A stretch of DNA of 22,159 nucleotides from a virus. The translations under genes and the position numbers were made by a program. Position 1 is the stretch's first letter; each line of letters opens with the position of its first letter. This document shows positions 12,116-18,982 of this stretch, piece after piece. The stretch covers positions 1 to 22,159 of the IMG/VR virus record IMGVR_UViG_3300047476_000636, one strand, 5' to 3'. The notes below the pieces were generated by a model that saw only the letters and a program-made list of their open reading frames with translations, did not search any database and was not told the origin of the DNA.

Positions 12116-12383
12116 AATAATAAAAGACCTTGTGGCTGGAGATGTGTGTAGGGCAGAACTCAAGATATCTGACTCTATAATATCGGTAATTAAGAAGAGG
12201 TTAGATATTCAAAGGTCAGCAAATGACACTCTTATGAGTGCTTATAAGACAAAACAACAGGAGGTGGATTCTTTAAATGCTATTATAGAAAACACCGAAA
12301 AAATCGTTAAAAGAGAACGACGTAAAAAAACAATTTGGATGTATATAGCCGCTGGCTTGGCTGCTGTGTTCTTTATAAGGTAA
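12006..12383 (+). CDS. Secreted coiled-coil protein with C-terminal membrane helix, spanin-like
   Basis: A 125-aa protein whose 5' 110 nt overlap the previous gene in the +1 frame, as in Rz/Rz1 pairs. It starts with a signal peptide (NRLIAIVFLTCSVTLMNAQEK). Cleavage after NA is plausible; Cys16 in FLTC is a poor lipobox. The middle is helical (LDIQRSANDTLMSAY, KQQEVDSLNAIIENTEKI). After a basic cluster (KRERRKK) a C-terminal membrane helix follows (IWMYIAAGLAAVFFIR). An N-terminal export signal combined with a C-terminal anchor is the plan of unimolecular spanins; a partner for the i-spanin is the alternative. Its TAA overlaps the fibre ATG (TAATG). Confidence 0.55.
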   Translation: MFIKLNRLIAIVFLTCSVTLMNAQEKVVILDSTQSVKIIKDLVAGDVCRAELKISDSIISVIKKRLDIQRSANDTLMSAYKTKQQEVDSLNAIIENTEKIVKRERRKKTIWMYIAAGLAAVFFIR

Positions 12384-15010
12384 TGACGAAAATATCAACA
12401 TACGCAATAGACACTGATGTAACTGGGTCAGATAAGTGGATTGGAACTGATAGTCAGAATTTTAATCTAACTAAAAACTTTACGCCAGTTAAGTTGGCAA
12501 AATATTTCAATACAAGCGAGATAATATCTACAGGAGCTAATTTAAGGTATGTGTACGATATATTAGAGGTTGGAGAACAGAGGAAGTACGGCACAATAAC
12601 GTTCGATCCTCAACAAAGCCCTTCAGTTCCGTTTGATACAATATCAACATTTATACTTAGCAAATACACGACTGGAGGAAAGGATGTTGAGCAGTATATT
12701 CAAAAGCTAACAGGATCACAGATAGTTATATGTAACGCTGATAACCCAAATTCTTTTGGAGTTTTCGACATTGTATCTGTCACTCAAATAGTACTTGAAC
12801 CTAATTTTTATACGATAACGCTATCGTACGTAGATGGTTACGGAAACTTAGTAGAGGATAAAGCATATTCATTTCAGTTAATTAGATTTGGAGAAGACGC
12901 TCCATCTGGTATTCAGTCTGTTACTGGTAATATTGTAGATAACACAGACCCTGTAAATCCAGTTGTTACTCAAGTGCAGTCCGATTGGAGTGCTGTTAGT
13001 GGGTTAGCTGAGATTTTAAATAAGCCTACAATACCCACAAAAACATCTGACTTAACAAACGACGGAGAGAATGGCGCTGATCCATTTATAACTGCGGCAG
13101 ATGTTCCAGTATCAGACTTGCAAAGTGTTTTGAATTCAGGAAATGCAGTTTCTGATGACACACCTATTGTCTATTCAGACAACGGAATAGCATCTACAGC
13201 TTACAATAATGGAGATGCTGCATTTACAAACACCGCAACTGGAAATACAAACACGTTTGGCATATCAGGTATAAGACATCAAACAACAACGCCTTCTATT
13301 TTTACTGAGGTTTCGTTTGTAAGCCCTACAGACTCAAATGAAATAAGTTTTCAAGACGGGTCTGGAACGGTCGCATTCTTGTCAGATATACCATCGTTTT
13401 CAGGGTATATACCATACACAGGCGCAACCACAAACGTAGACTTGGGGGAATATGAATTAAAGACTGGTCAAGTAACATTAGACACCTCGCCAACAGGAAC
13501 TGCTACAGTTGCAACCACAAAATGGAACGACTCAGTAGGTGTTTCAGAAACAACATTAAAGGGCGGAAATGTAGTTATTAAAAACGGAGTCGACTTGGTT
13601 GCTAGGGTCGTAAACAAGGTTACACCTAACGCTACATTGTTAAGGGCTAACTATACTGCTGTTCGTGTAAGTGGAGCACAAGGACAACGATTAGCCGTTT
13701 CGTATGCTCAAGCTAATAGCGACAACAACTCTGCTGATACTATAGGATTGGTATTTGAAAACATATCAACAAACCAAGAAGGATTTATATTGACAGTTGG
13801 TCAGTTCGAGGAAATAAACACTAGCGGTAGTTTGCAGGGTGAAACTTGGGCAGATGGCGATGTTATCTACCTCTCTCCAACTACAGCAGGGGCTTTGACA
13901 AACATCAAACCAACAGGCGCCACAGGTCATATTGTTGTTGTTGGGTATGTTGAATATGCGCATGCCATTCACGGCAAGTTATATGTAAAAATAATGAATG
14001 GGTGGGAGCTAGATGAGTTGCACAATGTATATATTACATCTCCAACAAATAATCAAGTTCTTGCATACACTTCTTCTACACAACTTTGGCAAAATAAAGG
14101 AATAAATGCAGTAATAGGATATACACCTGAAGATGTAGATAACAAGCAGACTGATTTAACTCCAAGTCCAACCAAGTATCCTACTGTAAATGCGGTTAAT
14201 GCAGGGTTAGGGGCAAAGCAAAACACACTTGTTAGCGGAACCAGTATCAAAACACTTGAAGGTATTAATACTTTAGGTAGTGGTGATTTGGGCTACTATA
14301 ACAACTTATCTTTTGAACAAAATTTTGGATATTTAGTACCAATTATTGGTGCTACAACATATTCATCATTAAGAACAACAAGTAACATAATTCAAACAGG
14401 AGCTAGTGGTGATTTTACAAATCCAACACCAAGGATGTTATACGCATCAACTACAGTAATAAATAACTTTGCAACTCAAAGAGGTACGACTGGTGGAGCA
14501 TTTACATTTGCAACTACATTGAAAATGTATTGGAAACGAAGATTTCAGATTGATTCAAATGTTAGTGGAACTAGGTTTGTATGTGGGTTGTCTAACGCTT
14601 TTCAGTTAGCTGCACCAACAAATGTTGAACCTGACACACTGATTAATACTATGGGAGTTTGTAAACTTTCAAGTTCTAACAACTTATTTTTCTTCTGGAA
14701 TGACGCAACGGGGTTAGCTACAACGGTTGATTTAGGTGTAAATTACCCTGCAAACAATGTGACCGCGTACACTTATGATTTAGAAATATATAAAGAAGCA
14801 TCTACAGCTAATATAACATTGAAATTAACACGAATTGATTCAAGTGGGAATAGAATAAGTACAACGCAAGTTATAAGTACTAATTACAACAGCTCACTAA
14901 GTCATTCTCCTATTATCTACGCAACTAATAATGCTACGATAGGGTCTGTAAGATTTTATGATTACGGAACAATATTTAAAAATTACAACTTAGGATGGGA
15001 TACTATTTAA
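12383..15010 (+). CDS. Large fibre / receptor-binding protein
   Basis: An 875-aa fibre protein. The start is set at 12383 (TAATG with the previous stop); an upstream in-frame ATG inside the spanin-like gene is rejected because MTKIS matches the start of the protein at 9011. The N-terminal 40 residues (MTKISTYAIDTDVTGSDKWIG...) look like a virion anchor. Then come beta-rich repeats, and near residue 340 SGYIPYTGATTNVDLGEYEL, a motif that I recall from many Bacteroidetes phage and prophage fibres. A conserved-looking region (VTPNATLLRANYTAVRVSGA to GHIVVVGYVEYAHAIHGKLYVKI, about 415-540) follows. The last 220 residues are Thr/Asn-rich and probably bind the receptor. Fibre identity is firm; tail versus head location is not. 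Confidence 0.8.
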   Translation: MTKISTYAIDTDVTGSDKWIGTDSQNFNLTKNFTPVKLAKYFNTSEIISTGANLRYVYDILEVGEQRKYGTITFDPQQSPSVPFDTISTFILSKYTTGGKDVEQYIQKLTGSQIVICNADNPNSFGVFDIVSVTQIVLEPNFYTITLSYVDGYGNLVEDKAYSFQLIRFGEDAPSGIQSVTGNIVDNTDPVNPVVTQVQSDWSAVSGLAEILNKPTIPTKTSDLTNDGENGADPFITAADVPVSDLQSVLNSGNAVSDDTPIVYSDNGIASTAYNNGDAAFTNTATGNTNTFGISGIRHQTTTPSIFTEVSFVSPTDSNEISFQDGSGTVAFLSDIPSFSGYIPYTGATTNVDLGEYELKTGQVTLDTSPTGTATVATTKWNDSVGVSETTLKGGNVVIKNGVDLVARVVNKVTPNATLLRANYTAVRVSGAQGQRLAVSYAQANSDNNSADTIGLVFENISTNQEGFILTVGQFEEINTSGSLQGETWADGDVIYLSPTTAGALTNIKPTGATGHIVVVGYVEYAHAIHGKLYVKIMNGWELDELHNVYITSPTNNQVLAYTSSTQLWQNKGINAVIGYTPEDVDNKQTDLTPSPTKYPTVNAVNAGLGAKQNTLVSGTSIKTLEGINTLGSGDLGYYNNLSFEQNFGYLVPIIGATTYSSLRTTSNIIQTGASGDFTNPTPRMLYASTTVINNFATQRGTTGGAFTFATTLKMYWKRRFQIDSNVSGTRFVCGLSNAFQLAAPTNVEPDTLINTMGVCKLSSSNNLFFFWNDATGLATTVDLGVNYPANNVTAYTYDLEIYKEASTANITLKLTRIDSSGNRISTTQVISTNYNSSLSHSPIIYATNNATIGSVRFYDYGTIFKNYNLGWDTI

Positions 15011-15417
15011 CAAATAGAGGAAATATAATTGACGACAACAGGATATTGATACCAATGATTGAAGATAATCCACTGTATAAAGAATACCTTGCTTTTTTAA
15101 AAGATAAAGGGACTGTTGAGAACACTGATTTGTATTCTAACGAGGAGTTAGAGCAAATATACAAAGAGTCAATACCGCAAACAGCAAGTAAGATGCGTTT
15201 CTTTTTGGCACTATACAATATTGGAGTTACAAGAGCAATGATATATGATGCCATAAACCAAATAGAAGATGCTTATTTAAAAGAGATTATACTAATTAAG
15301 TTCGATTTATCTCAGGAGTTCGACAGATACGACGAGCACCTTAATATGATGGCGAATTCTTTTGGAATAACTCAACGTCAATTAGATGAGTTATTTGTAG
15401 ATGCAAATTCAATGTAG
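14995..15417 (+). CDS. Small protein downstream of the fibre, possible fibre assembly protein
   Basis: A 140-aa acidic protein (MGYYLTNRGNIIDDNRILIP...) with helices in the second half (TASKMRFFLALYNIGVTRAM, LKEIILIKFDLSQEF, then ITQRQLDELF). Its start lies 16 nt inside the fibre gene. Position directly after the fibre gene is typical of fibre assembly chaperones or of a protein contacting the fibre, but I recognise no family motif. Segment MRFFLALYNIGVTRAMIYDAI resembles a short conserved helix of tail-fibre neighbours. Treat the role as inference. Confidence 0.55.
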   Translation: MGYYLTNRGNIIDDNRILIPMIEDNPLYKEYLAFLKDKGTVENTDLYSNEELEQIYKESIPQTASKMRFFLALYNIGVTRAMIYDAINQIEDAYLKEIILIKFDLSQEFDRYDEHLNMMANSFGITQRQLDELFVDANSM

Positions 15418-15428
15418 TTTATTTTTTA

Positions 15429-15436
15429 TAGCTTTG
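15429..15436 (+). promoter_or_regulatory. Late promoter -7 element
   Basis: TAGCTTTG followed by CAAA matches TAnnTTTG and ends 20 nt before the ATG at 15456. It lies in the only 38-bp gap in this part of the late region. No TTTG is found at the usual -33 distance. Confidence 0.45.
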
Positions 15437-15455
15437 CAAATTAAAATTTAATATA

Positions 15456-15686
15456 ATGAAAAAAATCAATCAAGAAGAATTAACATTGCTTCAATCAATT
15501 CACGAAGAATCAAAAGAAGCCTCAAGAACTTTAGGGAATCTCCAGTTAGAGTATGAAACAAAGAAAGCCTCTCTATTCAATGCTTTTGGAGGAATTCAGT
15601 CAAGGAGAGAAAAAATTATTGCGGACCTAAAGTCTAAATACGGGGAAGTAGAGATAAATGTTCATACAGGAGAAATAACTGAATAG
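15456..15686 (+). CDS. Small coiled-coil protein
   Basis: A 76-aa protein with heptad-like helices (EELTLLQSIHEESKEASRTL, then YETKKASLFNAF and REKIIADLKSKYG) and a C-terminal KYGEVEINVHTGEITE. The ending KYG--I----GE- is common in small phage proteins near packaging genes as I recall; function unknown. It probably has its own promoter (15429-15436). Confidence 0.65.
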   Translation: MKKINQEELTLLQSIHEESKEASRTLGNLQLEYETKKASLFNAFGGIQSRREKIIADLKSKYGEVEINVHTGEITE

Positions 15687-15688
15687 CC

Positions 15689-15913
15689 ATGGATGTGATT
15701 AGAAAAATAACCATAGGCCCAGATTATTTAAATGCTATGCACTACTCTGTTGGCCAAGACGTTCTTCGTCAGTCTCATACAATTCACGCAATTACAATGT
15801 CCGAAATTGGAGAATACGAGGTTTGGATAGAAGACTCTAATGAACAGGTCTTTAAATGGAAGACCTTCAATTCAAACATACCAGTATCTTTAGAGTATTC
15901 AATATCGTTCTAA
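15689..15913 (+). CDS. Small conserved hypothetical protein
   Basis: A 74-aa beta-rich protein (MDVIRKITIGPDYLNAMHYS...VWIEDSNEQVFKWKTFNSN..PVSLEYSISF). The pattern IRK-TIGPDY-NAMHY-VGQ followed by FKWK-FN---PVS-EY-I-F is one that I recall from many phages of Bacteroidetes, always near the terminase, without assigned function. It lies two bases after the previous stop, and TAATG couples it to the next gene. Confidence 0.65.
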   Translation: MDVIRKITIGPDYLNAMHYSVGQDVLRQSHTIHAITMSEIGEYEVWIEDSNEQVFKWKTFNSNIPVSLEYSISF

Positions 15914-16485
15914 TGAAGTCTCCATTTTATTTTATAGTCAAACCGCTCAAAGGAAGCAGGTATGATAATAAGAAAAACATAGGAGGTGTTGACATTATCA
16001 CAAGCGTATCTAAAGAAGATTATAAACACTCCAATAGATTTGGAGTTGTAGAAGAGCTCCCTTTAGGATACGACGGACCAATAAAAAAGGGCGACCTGTT
16101 AATAGTACACCACAATGTTTTTAAGTTTTACTACGACATAAAGGGTAGAGAGCGTAGTAGTCATAATTTTTTTAAAGACGACTTGTTTTTTGTAGATGAG
16201 GATCAATACTTTATGTTTTACGATGGCATTAAATGGAAATCTCATAGCAAGTATTGCTTTGTTTCACCTGTAGTTAAGAAAGATTTTTACTTAAACAAAC
16301 CTGGTAATGAAGAGCCACTTATAGGTATACTTAAATATTCTAACAGCGAATTATCATCATTGGGGTATAAAGAGGGAGACGAAATAGTTTTTGAGCCAGA
16401 CTCAGAGTATGAGTTTATAATTGACGGAGAAAAGTTATATAGAATGTTTACTAAAAATATAAAAGCATGGATGACAACTCATTAA
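15913..16485 (+). CDS. Tandem GroES-like protein
   Basis: A 190-aa protein, started at 15913 (TAATG overlap; an upstream ATG would add 19 residues). It reads as two GroES-like barrels. First half: FYFIVKPLKGSRYDN, then NRFGVVEEL, KKGDLLIVHHNVFKFYYD and FFKDDLFFVDEDQYFM. Second half: KYCFVSPVVKK, PLIGILKY, KEGDEIVFEPDSEYEFIIDG and EKLYRMFTKNIKAW. The GD-x-hydrophobic strand followed by a strand like GroES 'EVLIMSESDILAI' occurs twice. I recall such proteins in marine phages, sometimes annotated as co-chaperonin. No mobile loop is obvious. It might cap a chaperonin or use the fold in the virion. Likely a GroES fold; the function is inferred. Confidence 0.55.
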   Translation: MKSPFYFIVKPLKGSRYDNKKNIGGVDIITSVSKEDYKHSNRFGVVEELPLGYDGPIKKGDLLIVHHNVFKFYYDIKGRERSSHNFFKDDLFFVDEDQYFMFYDGIKWKSHSKYCFVSPVVKKDFYLNKPGNEEPLIGILKYSNSELSSLGYKEGDEIVFEPDSEYEFIIDGEKLYRMFTKNIKAWMTTH

Positions 16486-16760
16486 AATTAAAGAAAGAAC
16501 TTATATCTGCCAGTGAAAAGGCTGTAGAAGAGTTAATAAAGGTTGCCAAGGAAAGTATATTAAAACACAACGAAGGAGAAGATGTTGATATTGCCGCAGA
16601 TCGATTAAAGAACGCAGCGGCCTCAAAAAAACTAGCAATATTTGATGCGCTTGAAATCCTTTCTAGGATCGAGTCCGAGAGAGAGGTAATTAAATCTATA
16701 GAAAATAATGAAGAAGAAGCACCGTCTAACTCAGGCTTCGCTGAGCGAAGATCAAAGTAA
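16467..16760 (+). CDS. terS: Probable small terminase subunit
   Basis: A 97-aa acidic helical protein starting MDDNSLKLKKELISASEKAV, with VEELIKVAKESIL, then DIAADRLKNAAASKKLAIFDALEILSRIE. Its position directly before terL, with overlaps at both ends (19 nt upstream, 53 nt downstream), and the helical block D-AADRLKNAAA-KKLAIFDA-EIL-RI, which I recall from proteins preceding terL in related phages, suggest a DNA-recognition subunit of the packaging motor. It is shorter than many TerS proteins and lacks an obvious helix-turn-helix, so the call is moderate. Confidence 0.55.
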   Translation: MDDNSLKLKKELISASEKAVEELIKVAKESILKHNEGEDVDIAADRLKNAAASKKLAIFDALEILSRIESEREVIKSIENNEEEAPSNSGFAERRSK

Positions 16761-18981
16761 TCTTATCGAGGAGGTTCTTATAGTAGATCCAAAAAGACGA
16801 GACCAAAAGAATAGATTGAAATCTTGGGTCTATGGATACGATAAAGAGCACGATATGGTTGTCATATCTAAGGACGGAACTATAGGTTCTGTGTATAACG
16901 TCCAAGGGCTAAACATAGCGCTTCCAAAACAACCAGATAATATATACTCAAGAGACAAGAGTAAGGAACATCAGTATTGGGAGCCATTCAACTATCCTCA
17001 AGAGTTGTCAAGGATTAAAAACATAGCGATGTGGCATAAAACCCCAAAAGAGTTTAAGGCTAAGTGGGTTGATTACATAGAGACAGAGTTTGATAGAAGG
17101 GAATATGGTTTTTGGTTCATGAATAACGGATTGCCAACATATATGACTGGATCAAACTATATGTACCTTCAGTGGACAAAGATTGACGTAGGCCTTCCAG
17201 ATTACCGAGAGGCAAACAGGGTGTTTTGGCTGTATTGGGAGGCGTGCAAGGCTGATGACAGATGTTTCGGGATGATATATGTAAAAATACGGCGTTCAGG
17301 GTTTTCATTTATGGCTTCTGCTGAATCTGTAAATATCGCTACTATAACAAAAAAATCAAGGATAGGTATTGTGTCCAAGGCTGGTAACGATGCTAAAACA
17401 ATGTTTACAGACAAGGTAGTTCCGATATCTTCTAATTACCCGTTCTTCTTCAAACCTATACAGGACGGTATGGACAAGCCGAAGACAGAGCTTGCTTACA
17501 GGGTACCAGCGTCTAAGATCACAAAAAAAAATATATTAGAAGACCTTTCTGGGGATTACGAGGGTCTTGACTCGTCTATAGACTGGAAGAATACCGCTGA
17601 CAACTCTTATGACGGTCAAAAACTCAAACTACTCGTCGAGGACGAGGCTGGTAAGTTAGAGGCTCCAAACAACATACTAAACGGTTGGCGTGTTAGAAAG
17701 ACGTGTCTTCGTGTAGGTATGAATGTAATCGGAAAGTGCATGATGGGTTCAACGGTTAACGCGCTTAACAAGGGAGGTCAAAACTTTAAGGATTTGTATT
17801 TCGATTCAGACGTCACTGACAGGAATGCAAATGGACAAACGCGTTCAGGACTATATTCACTATTTATCCCAATGGAATGGAACATGGAGGGGTTTATTGA
17901 CAGGTACGGAATGCCTGTAATAAATATTCCTTCAAAACCAATCCTAGGAATAGACGGTAAGATGATAGAGACTGGTGCTATTGAATACTGGAACAATGAG
18001 GTTGATTCACTTAAATCAAACCCAAACGCACTTAATGAACATTACAGACAGTACCCAAGGACAATAAGCCACGCATTCAGAGACGAAAGTAAGTCTTCTA
18101 TATTTAATTTAACCAAAATATATCAACAGGTAGAATACAACGACTCTTTGATAAAGGAACAGTTTTTAACAAAGGGTAGCTTTCATTGGAGGGATGGAGT
18201 TAAATTTTCATCAGTAGTTTGGACCCCTGACCCGCGCGGTAGGTTCTTAGTCTCTTGGATACCTCCAACACATATGCAGAATAGGTACATATTAAAAAAC
18301 GGGATGAAAGCGCCAGGGAATGATCATTTAGGAGCGTTTGGATGTGACCCTTACGACATCTCGGCAACTGTATTTGGCAGGGGGTCGAATGGTTCGCTTC
18401 ATGGGATGACAAAATTCCATATGGACGATGCTCCTACGAATGAATTTTTTCTTGAGTACATATCTAGACCGCAAACTGCCGAGATATTCTTTGAAGATGT
18501 TTTAATGGCTTGTATTTTTTATGGTATGCCTGTTCTTATTGAAAACAACAAACAACGTTTATTGTATTTCTTTAAAAATAATGGGTATCGAAATTACTCA
18601 ATGAATAGACCTGATAGGCACATAGCAAAGCTGTCTAAAACCGAAAAAGAATTAGGAGGTATCCCAAACTCTTCAGAAGATGTAAAACAAGCGCATGCCA
18701 CAGCAATAGAGACGTATATTGAGAAGCATGTAGGATACGATCTTGAAGGAACTTATAGAGATCCAGAGCAGATGGGGACAATGTATTTCAATAGAACCCT
18801 CGAGGATTGGGCTAAGTTTGATATAAACGATAGAACTAAATTTGACGCTGCAATTAGCTCAGGATTAGCTATTATGGCCAATCAAAAACACCTATACACA
18901 CCTGTTAAAAAAGAAAACAAAATAAGCATTAAATTTGCAAGATATAACAACGAAGGTTCGCAAAGTCGAATGTTAAGATAA
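16708..18981 (+). CDS. terL: Large terminase subunit
   Basis: A 757-aa DNA packaging ATPase-nuclease that docks on the portal and translocates DNA into the prohead. The phosphate-binding segment is IYVKIRRSGFSFMASAE near residue 195, an Arg-rich variant of Walker A without the usual GK[ST]. Walker B is LKLLVEDEAGK near 306-316 (ED-E). The C-terminal nuclease half shows GAFGCDPYDIS near 546 as the first acidic site, followed by ILIENNK-type and late Asp residues (DLEGTYRD). An N-terminal extension of about 150 residues precedes the ATPase, making it longer than typical TerL proteins. It overlaps terS by 53 nt and lies one base before the portal gene. Confidence 0.85.
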   Translation: MKKKHRLTQASLSEDQSNLIEEVLIVDPKRRDQKNRLKSWVYGYDKEHDMVVISKDGTIGSVYNVQGLNIALPKQPDNIYSRDKSKEHQYWEPFNYPQELSRIKNIAMWHKTPKEFKAKWVDYIETEFDRREYGFWFMNNGLPTYMTGSNYMYLQWTKIDVGLPDYREANRVFWLYWEACKADDRCFGMIYVKIRRSGFSFMASAESVNIATITKKSRIGIVSKAGNDAKTMFTDKVVPISSNYPFFFKPIQDGMDKPKTELAYRVPASKITKKNILEDLSGDYEGLDSSIDWKNTADNSYDGQKLKLLVEDEAGKLEAPNNILNGWRVRKTCLRVGMNVIGKCMMGSTVNALNKGGQNFKDLYFDSDVTDRNANGQTRSGLYSLFIPMEWNMEGFIDRYGMPVINIPSKPILGIDGKMIETGAIEYWNNEVDSLKSNPNALNEHYRQYPRTISHAFRDESKSSIFNLTKIYQQVEYNDSLIKEQFLTKGSFHWRDGVKFSSVVWTPDPRGRFLVSWIPPTHMQNRYILKNGMKAPGNDHLGAFGCDPYDISATVFGRGSNGSLHGMTKFHMDDAPTNEFFLEYISRPQTAEIFFEDVLMACIFYGMPVLIENNKQRLLYFFKNNGYRNYSMNRPDRHIAKLSKTEKELGGIPNSSEDVKQAHATAIETYIEKHVGYDLEGTYRDPEQMGTMYFNRTLEDWAKFDINDRTKFDAAISSGLAIMANQKHLYTPVKKENKISIKFARYNNEGSQSRMLR

Positions 18982-18982
18982 T

